The notes under the pieces: model-generated
Told to the model about the DNA's origin: nothing
Seen by the model: the letters and a program-made list of their open reading frames with translations, nothing else
Databases searched by the model: none
Part shown: positions 1 to 7,752 of the stretch, piece by piece
How positions within the stretch are numbered: position 1 is the stretch's first letter
How the letters are laid out: each line of letters begins with the position of its first letter
Program-made: the position numbers and the translations under genes
From: Gammaproteobacteria bacterium UBA3067
Lineage (GTDB): Bacteria; Pseudomonadota; Gammaproteobacteria; Pseudomonadales; UBA3067
DNA: 23,922 bases
Reading direction: 5' to 3'
Assembly (NCBI GenBank): GCA_002366835.1
Contig: DFBZ01000165.1
Location: forward strand, 1 to 23,922

Positions 1-1674
1 GAAAACATCAATCTGCCCTACCGCTGCAGAATAATTACTTTTTGCTACTGTATCGACCCCTTTGAACTCAAATCGATAGTCATCAATACGAATACTTTCA
101 CCTTTTGTTAAACGGCTATCTTTTTCAGCTGTATAAAAGCTAGTGTACGCTGCGCCTAAAACAATTAAACCAATACCAAGGTGCCCCAAAACCATACCTC
201 TATAACTTCTAGGTAGCGCCTTAATTCCAACAAAAATATTTTCACGGTGACGTGACTTGTGAAAAAGATCTTTTGCCATTGACAGAAAAAGCCAAAAGCT
301 AAATATCGTTGCAAGAACCACCTGCCAATACAGCTCTCCGAAATAAACCCAAGGTAAAGCAAACCCAAGTATTATTGAAAAAACTGCAACACCTCCAAGC
401 TTACTGGGCAAGGATGAGAGGGACTGTTTTTTCCATTGAACGAAAGGTGCCCCACCCATTAGCAATAGGGCCATAAATGCTAATGGAGTGAAAATTAAAT
501 TGAAGTACGGGGGCCCTACCGATAGTTTACCCCAGTCAAATGCTTCCGAAATTAGCGGGAACAAAGTGCCTAACAATACTGCAAATGTCGCAACCACCAA
601 TAATAGATTCCCAAACATCAACAGCGTTTCACGGGAGAAAAGTGAATAACGCCCCTGCACTTTGAATAAGTGCGCGCGCAAAGCAAACAGAAACAAAGAC
701 CCACCCACTACAACCCCAAGAAACCCGAGTATAAACATGCCACGCTCTGGGTCACTGGCAAAAGCGTGCACGGAAGTAAGCACTCCAGAGCGCACCAAAA
801 AAGTACCCAACAGGCTTAGTGAAAAGGTAATAATAGCGAGCATCACCGTCCATGCTTTAAATACTCGGCGTTTCTCCGTTGCTGCCAAGGCATGCAAAAG
901 AGCCGTACCGGATAACCAAGGCATAAGTGATGCGTTTTCCACTGGATCCCAGAACCACCATCCACCCCAGCCAAGTTCGTAATAAGCCCACCAACTACCC
1001 AAGGCTATACCGATGGTCAGAAAACACCATGCCACCAATGTCCACGGGCGGGACCATCGAGCCCATGCGCTATCTAACTGCCCACTTAGCAGGCCTGAGA
1101 TTGCAAAAGCGAACACAACTGAGAACCCCACGTACCCCATATATAGGGTAGGAGGATGCATGATAAGGCCAATATCCTGTAGTAGTGGGTTGAGGTCGTT
1201 TCCATCAAGGGGGAAGTCAGGTAGTAGGCGATCAAAAGGGTTAGAGGTAATCAGCACAAAGGATAAAAAACCAATGGAAATCCACCCCATAACGGCTAAT
1301 GTGCGCGCAACAGTGTCCTCTGGTAAGCCACCAGAAAAAACAGCAACAGCGGCTGTCCAGCCTGCAAGCATCAATACCCAGAGTAGCAAGGAACCTTCAT
1401 GGCCTCCCCACACCGCTGAAATCTTATACCAATAAGGTAAACGGCTATTGGAGTGTGACGCCACGTAGGAAACGGTAAAGTCGTCTTGTACAAAAAGTAG
1501 TACCAAGGCTATAAAAGCAGCCGAAACAAAAAGCATCTGTACTAAAGCGGCAGGCCTGGCAACGTGCATCAGGCTAGCATCTGCCTTGTAAACACCAAAC
1601 AGGGGCAATGTCGCCTGCAAACAGGCGACGGAAAGTGCGATTATCAATGAGAATTGACCTAGTTCAGCTAGCAC
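1..1674 (-). CDS. ccmF: Cytochrome c maturation protein CcmF (partial, C-terminus beyond window)
   Basis: This is a multi-pass inner-membrane subunit of the cytochrome c haem lyase, which attaches haem to apocytochrome c on the periplasmic side. The frame is open from a GTG at 1674 to the window edge, giving 558 codons of a protein usually near 650, so the C-terminus is missing. The translation is rich in membrane helices. It has the tryptophan-rich WWD haem-handling motif (GWGGWWFWDPVEN, about residues 235-247) and a conserved His-Pro-Pro (MHPP, near residue 173). The GTG is chosen because GGAGGT lies just upstream (1684-1679); the ATG at 1676 is out of frame and meets a stop after one codon. 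It is divergent from fabA, so ccmE does not precede it as in the usual ccmABCDEFGH order. NrfE-type paralogues share the motif, but CcmF is more likely. Confidence 0.93.
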   Translation of the reverse strand, partial: MLAELGQFSLIIALSVACLQATLPLFGVYKADASLMHVARPAALVQMLFVSAAFIALVLLFVQDDFTVSYVASHSNSRLPYWYKISAVWGGHEGSLLLWVLMLAGWTAAVAVFSGGLPEDTVARTLAVMGWISIGFLSFVLITSNPFDRLLPDFPLDGNDLNPLLQDIGLIMHPPTLYMGYVGFSVVFAFAISGLLSGQLDSAWARWSRPWTLVAWCFLTIGIALGSWWAYYELGWGGWWFWDPVENASLMPWLSGTALLHALAATEKRRVFKAWTVMLAIITFSLSLLGTFLVRSGVLTSVHAFASDPERGMFILGFLGVVVGGSLFLFALRAHLFKVQGRYSLFSRETLLMFGNLLLVVATFAVLLGTLFPLISEAFDWGKLSVGPPYFNLIFTPLAFMALLLMGGAPFVQWKKQSLSSLPSKLGGVAVFSIILGFALPWVYFGELYWQVVLATIFSFWLFLSMAKDLFHKSRHRENIFVGIKALPRSYRGMVLGHLGIGLIVLGAAYTSFYTAEKDSRLTKGESIRIDDYRFEFKGVDTVAKSNYSAAVGQIDVF

Positions 1675-2143
1675 ATGTACCTCCTATACAATTCAACCAT
1701 AATAAATAACTTGGCTTTAAAAAGGAAAAACTTAACACTCACCACGAGAGAAGTAAGCGTCGGCGTATCATAAAGTTAAAAATGAAAATGTCCATTTTTT
1801 GTGGTGCCTACAAGCATGATAGATGACATATTTCAAAAAGAGGCGAGGTATAGTAGGCACTATCAGCCAAACACCCTCTTTATAACAGGGTGACTACGCG
1901 GGTGCACCAATACAGATCGAAAACAATAATAAAACACCCAGAAAAACAACAATATTCCTCGATTCTTGAGGGATAGCAAGCTAGTATTGTCGTCTTAATT
2001 TAAAGCATTCTAACAGGATGAAAAGCTTTCGAGAGTATATATTCTCCGCCCAAACCAACAATCTTTAATGCGGCATACCGCTGGCTTGCCTTTAAAATAG
2101 CCAACCGATAATGCGCATAATATAACAGACGAAACTTTATTAA
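1675..2143. other. 469-bp divergent intergenic region between ccmF and fabA
   Basis: No convincing ORF is seen. The region holds several inverted repeats. GTGCCTAC (1804-1811) pairs with GTAGGCAC (1853-1860). CACCCT (1872-1877) pairs with AGGGTG (1887-1892). ACAATA (1949-1954) pairs with TATTGT (1985-1990) and encloses CCTC/GAGG. There is a near-palindrome at 2031-2046 and a small hairpin GCGG-CATA-CCGC at 2070-2081. It must contain the promoters of both flanking genes. Confidence 0.6.
2086..2114 (+). promoter_or_regulatory. Candidate sigma-70 promoter of fabAB
   Basis: TTGCCT (2086-2091) and TAATGC (2109-2114) are separated by exactly 17 bp. This would start transcription about 20-25 nt before the fabA ATG. 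The boxes match the consensus only partly, so this is a candidate. I saw no FabR-like or FadR-like operator by eye. Confidence 0.35.
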
Positions 2144-2668
2144 ATGACAGATACTTCATCGTACACCAGAGAAGAACTCATTCAGTGTGGTCATGGGGAG
2201 CTCACTGGCCCACAGGGGAATATTCTCCCTCGACTACCTCTTCCCAATATGCTGATGATGGATAGAATCACAACCATTGCTGACGCCGGAGGAGACTTCG
2301 ACAAAGGGGAGATTATTGCAGAACTGGATATCAACCCTGAACTTTGGTTCTTTCAATGCCACTTTGAAACCGACCCTGTGATGCCAGGCTGCCTAGGGCT
2401 TGATGCACTTTGGCAGCTTATCGGCTTTTATCTAGGCTGGCGCGGCAACCCCGGCAAAGGACGGGCTCTTGGGTGCGGTGAAGTAAAATTCACCGGACAA
2501 GTCTTACCGGAGGCAAAAAAGGTGGTGTATCACATCCACATAAAACGACTTATCGAACGCAAGTTGGTAATGGGTATTGGTGATGCGTCGATGTCTGTGG
2601 ATGGTAAAGAAATATACACAGCCAAAGACCTAAAAGTTGGACTATTTACTTCTACAGATAATTTTTAA
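2144..2668 (+). CDS. fabA: 3-hydroxydecanoyl-ACP dehydratase/isomerase FabA
   Basis: This cytosolic enzyme dehydrates 3-hydroxydecanoyl-ACP and isomerises trans-2- to cis-3-decenoyl-ACP, the branch point of anaerobic-type unsaturated fatty acid synthesis. The 174 residues match the family length (E. coli about 172) and align nearly end to end. The catalytic pair is visible as His73 in FQCHFETDPVMPGC and Asp87 in GCLGLDALWQL, with the family spacing of 14 residues. The C-terminus YTAKDLKVGLF is also typical. The ATG at 2144 fits family length, but no clear Shine-Dalgarno precedes it (the upstream bases are AT-rich), so translation may rely on an unstructured leader. fabB follows after 12 nt and is certainly co-transcribed. 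Confidence 0.97.
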   Translation: MTDTSSYTREELIQCGHGELTGPQGNILPRLPLPNMLMMDRITTIADAGGDFDKGEIIAELDINPELWFFQCHFETDPVMPGCLGLDALWQLIGFYLGWRGNPGKGRALGCGEVKFTGQVLPEAKKVVYHIHIKRLIERKLVMGIGDASMSVDGKEIYTAKDLKVGLFTSTDNF

Positions 2669-2680
2669 AGGTAAAGCACT

Positions 2681-3898
2681 ATGAAGCGCGCGGTAATCAC
2701 AGGTATAGGCATTGTCTCATGCATCGGGAACGACAAAGACGAAGTTCTTGATTCTTTAAAAGAAGGCCGCTCAGGCATCTCTTTTCAAGAAGAATACAAG
2801 GAAATGGGCTTTCGCAGCCAAGTCGCTGGTGCCATTGATATTGACCTCAATGCGCAGATAGATCGCAAGGTAAAGCGCTTTATGGGCGATGCAGCCTGTT
2901 ATGCTTATATATCAATGGATCAAGCTATTAAAGATGCCGGCTTAAGTGAAGAAGACGTCTCTAACCCCCGCACTGGGCTCATAGCCTCCTCCGGCGGCGC
3001 CTCAAGTGAAAACATCGTCGAATCAGCCGATATCATGCGAGAAAAAGGCATTAAGCGGGTTGGACCTTACCGTGTACCGCGCACCATGGGCAGCTCGGTG
3101 TCCGCCTGCTTAGCGGTTCCTTTCAAAATCAAAGGGGTTAACTATTCTATCACCTCTGCCTGCGCAACAAGCGCACACTGTATTGGTAACGCCCTAGAGC
3201 AAATCCAGCTCGGCAAACAAGATGTGATATTTGCCGGTGGCGGTGAAGAGTTACACTGGACCCTTTCTGGTTTATTTGACGCAATGGGCGCCCTCTCCAG
3301 CAAGTACAATGATGCTCCAACTACAGCCTCTAGGCCCTACGATGCTACCCGTGATGGCTTCGTCATTGCTGGCGGCGGCGGCATGGTAGTCGTTGAAGAG
3401 CTGGAGCATGCCATCGCCAGGGGGGCAAAAATTTATGCCGAGGTTGTTGGTTACGGCGCTACTTCCGATGGTTACGACATGGTCGCTCCATCCGGTGAAG
3501 GTGCTGTTCGCTGCATGAAACTCGCACTTGAAACCACCGAAGGTGATATTGACTATATCAACACCCACGGAACAAGCACTCCCGTAGGTGATACGGCTGA
3601 GTTAGGCGCTATTCGTGAGGTGTTCGGCGAAAATATCCCCCCTATCGCCTCCACCAAATCACTTACTGGCCACTCCCTCGGAGCGACGGGCGTACAAGAA
3701 GCCATATACAGCATGTTGATGATGGAAAATGATTTCATAAGTGCAAATGCAAACACTTCTGAGATTGATCCTGATGCGAAGGATATGCCTATCGTCACAG
3801 AGCGTAAAGATAACGTAAAGATAGACCAGGTGCTTTCTAACAGCTTTGGATTTGGCGGTACGAATGCCTGCCTCGTGTTTAAAAAATTCAGCTCTTAG
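2681..3898 (+). CDS. fabB: 3-oxoacyl-ACP synthase I FabB
   Basis: This condensing enzyme (KAS I) elongates cis-3-decenoyl-ACP made by FabA and so commits carbon to unsaturated fatty acids. The thiolase-fold protein of 405 residues matches the family length. The Cys-His-His triad is Cys161 (in TSACATSAHCIGNA), His296 (in NTHGTSTPVGDTAE) and His331 (in KSLTGHSLGATG). The glycine-rich C-terminus SNSFGFGGTNA is also typical. An AAAGG Shine-Dalgarno lies before the ATG, and fabA ends 12 nt upstream. The pairing of fabA with fabB is the standard arrangement in Pseudomonas-like bacteria and argues for FabB rather than FabF. A strong terminator follows 27 bp after the stop. Confidence 0.97.
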   Translation: MKRAVITGIGIVSCIGNDKDEVLDSLKEGRSGISFQEEYKEMGFRSQVAGAIDIDLNAQIDRKVKRFMGDAACYAYISMDQAIKDAGLSEEDVSNPRTGLIASSGGASSENIVESADIMREKGIKRVGPYRVPRTMGSSVSACLAVPFKIKGVNYSITSACATSAHCIGNALEQIQLGKQDVIFAGGGEELHWTLSGLFDAMGALSSKYNDAPTTASRPYDATRDGFVIAGGGGMVVVEELEHAIARGAKIYAEVVGYGATSDGYDMVAPSGEGAVRCMKLALETTEGDIDYINTHGTSTPVGDTAELGAIREVFGENIPPIASTKSLTGHSLGATGVQEAIYSMLMMENDFISANANTSEIDPDAKDMPIVTERKDNVKIDQVLSNSFGFGGTNACLVFKKFSS

Positions 3899-3924
3899 TA
3901 TTTACTGCGAGTAAAAATATCTAT

Positions 3925-3952
3925 AAAAAAGGCTGCAATTGCAGCCTTTTTT
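3925..3952 (+). terminator. Rho-independent terminator after fabB
   Basis: GGCTGC-AATT-GCAGCC (3931-3946) is a perfect stem flanked by A6 on the left and T6 on the right (3947-3952). The symmetry means it can work in both directions, but its position right after fabB makes that its main target. Confidence 0.92.
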
Positions 3953-3993
3953 ATACCTAACCCGATATCCAGGTTCTTTTTACCCAAAACAAT

Positions 3994-4023
3994 AAAGCCC
4001 GCGATTTTTATATCGTGGGCTTT
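3994..4023 (-). terminator. Terminator after the porin gene
   Basis: AAAGCCCGCGAT (3994-4005) pairs with ATCGTGGGCTTT (4012-4023) with a single G-U wobble. The loop is short, and on the minus strand the stem is followed by a moderately T-rich tract. It lies 40 bp past the porin stop codon, so convergent fabB and porin transcripts each have their own hairpin. Confidence 0.75.
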
Positions 4024-4062
4024 ATCTTAAACAGCTCTACTTCTCACCATGCATAAAAGCCG

Positions 4063-5037
4063 TTAGAACTTATGCTGAATACCTGCAGCAAGAATCAGCT
4101 CTTCATCAGTATCAACATCTGTTGTTGTACTGGTTAAGAAAGCATACAGTTTGGTTTTCTTTTCCAGCTTATGATCAATACCAACGGACACTTGCTCTAA
4201 GCCGGCATCTTTCATATCAGAAACACCATACTGGAATTTTAATGTTTCCTTTCCAAGCTTGTAGGACGCGCTCAAAATAATACCGTCTTCGTCGTCACCA
4301 GGGCCCTCAGATGGCTCGCTGATCTGGTAGATCACGCCGATTTTTGCATCTTGCACTTTTACCTGGCCGGTAAGGCGAATGCTATCGAGGCCACCGACAC
4401 TATCATCCATAGCAAAAGCTGCAAAAAACTCATCAGTGCTGTACACAACAGATGCGGAAATAGCATCGGCAACGCCATTATCAACGTCGCTTACACCATC
4501 TTCAGTGCCTTCTCCTGGAACAATGGCGAAGTTAGCCACTACTGAATCAGCAATTTTTGGAGTGCTGTATTGAAGAACATTGTTAGTTCGAACTTCCCCT
4601 TCAATAACATGTTTGATATCAGCTTCCAAATCGCCAAAAAGGTCTACTTTCCCCTGGGCCTTTTTTAATGGCGTATCGTGCGTACCGGCAATAACAGTAC
4701 CAAATCCACCCGTTAAACCTATAAAAGAGTTACGCGCTTTAAGAATGTTATCACCGTCCCCATTTTTTGTGTCTTTATCCGTGAAGTCTACTTCCCACTC
4801 CAGTTGATAAATAGCGCTTAAGTCGCTATCTAGGGCTTTCTTTCCCTTCACGCCAAAACGAGAGGCATTGCTTTTAAGAACGAAGGTGTTCCCGTCTTGG
4901 TCAGCACCATATTTATAGCTCTCATACTGGTAGCTAACATCTGCCCGGCCATATACTTTCGCGGCTTCACTCGCCGAGACAACTCCCGTACCTAGAAAAA
5001 GTGCGCCCGTTCCAACTGCTAAAAGCGTTTTATTCAT
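4063..5037 (-). CDS. Outer-membrane general porin (Gram-negative porin family)
   Basis: This is a predicted outer-membrane trimeric porin for passive diffusion of small solutes. The 324 residues begin with a typical signal peptide (MNKTLLAVGTGALFLGTGVVSA, about 22 residues). Family-typical segments follow: KVYGRADVSYQ at the first strand, SNASRFGVKGKKAL, and the ARNSFIGLTGGFGTVIAGTHDTP region. Alternating beta strands continue to a C-terminal phenylalanine (QHKF), the signal for insertion by the BAM complex. Many Asp/Glu residues in predicted loops suggest an acidic surface. A strong AGGGG Shine-Dalgarno lies 7 nt before the ATG. Substrate specificity cannot be read from the sequence. It is divergent from hisC, with a 31-bp operator-like inverted repeat between them. 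Confidence 0.9.
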   Translation of the reverse strand: MNKTLLAVGTGALFLGTGVVSASEAAKVYGRADVSYQYESYKYGADQDGNTFVLKSNASRFGVKGKKALDSDLSAIYQLEWEVDFTDKDTKNGDGDNILKARNSFIGLTGGFGTVIAGTHDTPLKKAQGKVDLFGDLEADIKHVIEGEVRTNNVLQYSTPKIADSVVANFAIVPGEGTEDGVSDVDNGVADAISASVVYSTDEFFAAFAMDDSVGGLDSIRLTGQVKVQDAKIGVIYQISEPSEGPGDDEDGIILSASYKLGKETLKFQYGVSDMKDAGLEQVSVGIDHKLEKKTKLYAFLTSTTTDVDTDEELILAAGIQHKF

Positions 5038-5107
5038 TTGTTTTCCCCTGTAAAATCACTAAAGTTTTGAACGTAATGCGTTGTGACGGGGTGCATTATT
5101 AGTAACA

Positions 5108-5138
5108 AATATTACACCTATGTGACACTTGTAATATT
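5108..5138. promoter_or_regulatory. 9-13-9 inverted repeat upstream of the porin, operator-like
   Basis: AATATTACA (5108-5116) is repeated exactly in inverted form as TGTAATATT (5130-5138), with a 13-bp spacer containing TGTGAC. It lies about 70-100 bp upstream of the porin ATG and 125-155 bp upstream of hisC. This is a good size for a dimeric regulator. The identity of the regulator is unknown. Confidence 0.45.
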
Positions 5139-5261
5139 AGCGGCTACGAATCGTAATCGTTTTGCCATACGTTATCGCCAAACGGTCATTGGCCTATTTA
5201 AAGAAACCCGTAAATCCATCTGCATCATCTTTCAACTTGCTTAATCGGCTTAGGAACTGTT

Positions 5262-6323
5262 TTGACTAAATATTGGAGTAGTACTGTTCATCGTCTTGAC
5301 CCCTATGTACCAGGAGAACAACCTCAGGATCAGCCCTATATTAAATTAAATACCAACGAGAACCCCTACCCACCATCACCCAGCGTTATTGCTCGATTAA
5401 AAGATACCGCTGGGGAAAAGCTTCGGCTCTATCCTGACCCGGAGTGCGCGCAGCTAAAACAAGCTATTGCTCACTACTACAAAGTCAGTAGCAAGTCAGT
5501 TTTTGTGGGAAATGGATCAGATGAAGTATTGGCATTTGCCTTTCTGGCCTTCTTTGAAAGTGATAAAAAGCTACGCTTCCCTGATATTAGTTATAGTTTT
5601 TACCCTGTTTATTGTTCACTGTATGACATTCCCTTCGAAAAAATTCCACTAAACGCCGCGCTTGAAATAAACGTGGAGGATTACCAGCTGTCTAATGGGC
5701 CGATAATCATTCCCAACCCCAATGCGCCAACGGGTATCGCTCTAAACCTTGCGGAAATCGAAAGCCTGTTAGAGGCGAACCCAGATGCAGTCGTTATTAT
5801 TGATGAAGCCTACGTCGACTTTGGTGCGCAATCAGCCATTTCATTAATTGGAAAATACCCGAACCTGGTGGTGACCCAGACGTTTTCTAAATCCCGCTCC
5901 CTTGCGGGCCTTCGCTGTGGTTTTGCTATGGGAAATGAAAACCTGATCGAAGCCCTGGAAAGAGTTAAAAACTCTTTTAATTCCTACCCTCTCGACCAAT
6001 TTGCCATCAAGGGGGCAGTTGCTGCGCTTGAAGATGAGGATTATTTTCAGGAAATGCGCCTTAAGGTCATCACTACAAGAAATAGAACTCGGGCAGCATT
6101 AAACAAACTGGGTTTCAAAACACTTGAGTCATCTTCAAATTTTCTGTTTATCTCCCACCCTAAATTTCCCGCGAAAAATCTTTATGAGCAGTTGAAATCT
6201 CAGGGTATATTGGTGAGATACTTTGCAAAACCGCGCATTGATAACTACCTGCGTGTTTCTATTGGCACAGATGAAGAAATGGATCGCTTACTTTCCGTTA
6301 TTTCGGGCCTAGTTAGTGCCTAG
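5262..6323 (+). CDS. hisC: Histidinol-phosphate aminotransferase HisC
   Basis: This PLP enzyme of fold type I transfers an amino group from glutamate to imidazole-acetol phosphate in histidine synthesis. The 353 residues match the family. Motifs seen are KLNTNENPYPPSP (28-40), the PLP phosphate region VGNGSDEVL (82-90), PNPNAPTG (151-158), DEAYVDF (181-187), Schiff-base Lys210 in TFSKSRSLAGLR, and the C-terminal RVSIGT. The start is TTG with AGGA 6 nt upstream; no ATG is near. It stands alone, not in a his operon, so it could be a second copy. Related CobD-like or aromatic aminotransferases are less likely given the TNENP and SKSRSLAG motifs. It converges on apbE with a gap of only 7 nt. Confidence 0.9.
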   Translation: MTKYWSSTVHRLDPYVPGEQPQDQPYIKLNTNENPYPPSPSVIARLKDTAGEKLRLYPDPECAQLKQAIAHYYKVSSKSVFVGNGSDEVLAFAFLAFFESDKKLRFPDISYSFYPVYCSLYDIPFEKIPLNAALEINVEDYQLSNGPIIIPNPNAPTGIALNLAEIESLLEANPDAVVIIDEAYVDFGAQSAISLIGKYPNLVVTQTFSKSRSLAGLRCGFAMGNENLIEALERVKNSFNSYPLDQFAIKGAVAALEDEDYFQEMRLKVITTRNRTRAALNKLGFKTLESSSNFLFISHPKFPAKNLYEQLKSQGILVRYFAKPRIDNYLRVSIGTDEEMDRLLSVISGLVSA

Positions 6324-6330
6324 CAGACTG

Positions 6331-7233
6331 TCAAATCGTGGGGATGCTTCCCGAGGGTTTTATTGTTTGATCTAAAAGAAGGTAAGGCAGACCGAGATTT
6401 TTTATCCACTCAGGCCCCCTTTCCTCTTTGAGCATTGTTATAGTTGATGCAGTTCCAGCCACCAGGCAGCTTTCTGCACACACCGTGACACTCGCCAAAC
6501 CTTGTACGGGATAACCCGTTTTGGGGTTAAGAATATGACAATAACGGGTGTTGCCATAAATAAAAAAGCGCTCGTAATCACCACTGGTGGCTATAGCTCC
6601 CGAATCCATTTCTATCTTAGCGTATGCTGTTTCAGGTGAGCGAGGATGGCGAATGCCAATTTCCCAAGGGCTGCCATTGGGCTTTGGACCAAGTACGCTT
6701 ATGTCGCCAGCGAGATTAACTATGCCACTCACAATTCCCTGCTGCCTGCAAATATTCGCAACGCAGTCCGCTGCATACTCTTTGACGTAGCCCCCAAAAT
6801 CCAGTTGCATATTCCTGCGCAGAAAAGTCAGCTTTGAGGCTTTCCAGATTACGTGATGCCATCCTACTCGCTCTAGCAATTTTTCTACTAAGCAAGCTTC
6901 TGGGAGGGATTCTAGACTTTTAAAATCCCAAACCTCACGCAATACACCAGAGCTAATATCAAAAAGCCCATCACTTTGCTGGTAGGCCACATGCGCATAA
7001 TCGAGTAAAGAAGCAGTTTCTTCATCGACATTTATTGATTTAGCCTCTTTGGCCGCATCATTTATGGCTGCAGTGACGCTATCATCACGATAGCGGGAAT
7101 ATTTTGTTTCCAGGCGTCGAATTTCTATTTCAATGAGCCGGCAGGCTTCAACGAGTATCGCATCATTATGCCCATAAAGTTTTACATCAACGGGCCCGCC
7201 CATAGCTTTAAAGGAATGCTGTTTATAGTTCAT
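6331..7233 (-). CDS. ApbE-family FAD:protein FMN transferase, no signal peptide
   Basis: ApbE enzymes use FAD to attach FMN covalently to a Thr or Ser of target flavoproteins such as NqrB/C or RnfD/G. Family features seen in the 300 residues are KAMGGPVDV near the N-terminus (usually MGT), LDFGGYVKEYAAD (usually DLGGIAKGYAAD), VNLAGDISVLG, GAIATSGDYERFF and HILNPKTGYPV. Two points are odd. There is no signal peptide or lipobox, although classic ApbE is periplasmic. The magnesium-binding Asp of the late ADAxxT motif is replaced: the aligned segment reads AGTAST, Gly for Asp with the Thr kept. It may be a cytoplasmic ApbE subfamily with a different metal site, or a diverged enzyme. It follows a lipoprotein gene by 29 nt, probably in one transcript. 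Confidence 0.85.
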   Translation of the reverse strand: MNYKQHSFKAMGGPVDVKLYGHNDAILVEACRLIEIEIRRLETKYSRYRDDSVTAAINDAAKEAKSINVDEETASLLDYAHVAYQQSDGLFDISSGVLREVWDFKSLESLPEACLVEKLLERVGWHHVIWKASKLTFLRRNMQLDFGGYVKEYAADCVANICRQQGIVSGIVNLAGDISVLGPKPNGSPWEIGIRHPRSPETAYAKIEMDSGAIATSGDYERFFIYGNTRYCHILNPKTGYPVQGLASVTVCAESCLVAGTASTITMLKEERGPEWIKNLGLPYLLLDQTIKPSGSIPTI

Positions 7234-7262
7234 TGTCTAACGCCCCTGGCGTAAAGAAAACT

Positions 7263-7694
7263 TCAGCGGCCGCCTACAGATTCTTCGACCCCTACTTCAC
7301 AACCGGAGCTCCGGGGTACACTAAAAAGTTGATATAGTTTATTTGGCGAAACAGAAATTTGTAGGCCGGTATAGCGAGGCAACAAAGCACCCTCTTGGAA
7401 CCAATAACAAACCACTTCCAGCTCATGAATACCCGGCAGCAACTCGATACTTCGTGTATATCGACCAACGGTTTTGCCATCGATCTTACGAATTTCAACC
7501 GAGGCTTCTGTAACTGAAAGCCAGGATACCGTGGTTTTAAGTAATGCGGTGCTTTGCTTCGGTCTCTCTGGGCCACTGTAGTGCTTCAGCGTCGTACAAG
7601 CAGATAAAAAAGTAACACTACATAGACAGATAAAAACACATACCCTGGGGAGCCTGAAAGAAATTAAGAAAAAAGAAAGCCGTAATTTTTTCAC
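7263..7694 (-). CDS. Small lipoprotein of unknown function
   Basis: The 143 residues start with a basic, hydrophobic signal and a lipobox LSAC (residues 30-33), so Cys33 should be lipidated and the protein anchored in a membrane facing the periplasm. The mature part has alternating beta-strand character with a pattern VxIxxIDGKxV followed by LLPGIHELEV, which recalls PEGA-like or related beta-sandwich lipoproteins. I do not recognise a named family with certainty. The start is GTG with no strong Shine-Dalgarno. It lies between tmcA (58 nt upstream) and apbE (29 nt downstream) on the same strand. Confidence 0.75.
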   Translation of the reverse strand: MKKLRLSFFLISFRLPRVCVFICLCSVTFLSACTTLKHYSGPERPKQSTALLKTTVSWLSVTEASVEIRKIDGKTVGRYTRSIELLPGIHELEVVCYWFQEGALLPRYTGLQISVSPNKLYQLFSVPRSSGCEVGVEESVGGR

Positions 7695-7752
7695 TGATTA
7701 GTTTCTCATTGGTTTAATGAAGCAATTTAGAAAAAGTCTTGCGCAACAACGA

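Noticed and set aside
662..1435. Plus-strand ORFs of 74-140 codons
   Set aside because: They lie opposite ccmF, whose minus-strand translation has the WWD motif and membrane helices. They show no domain.
1783..1800. Terminator-like AAAATG-TCC-ATTTT with T-run
   Set aside because: Stem is AT-only and short, and it lies in a divergent promoter region downstream of no gene.
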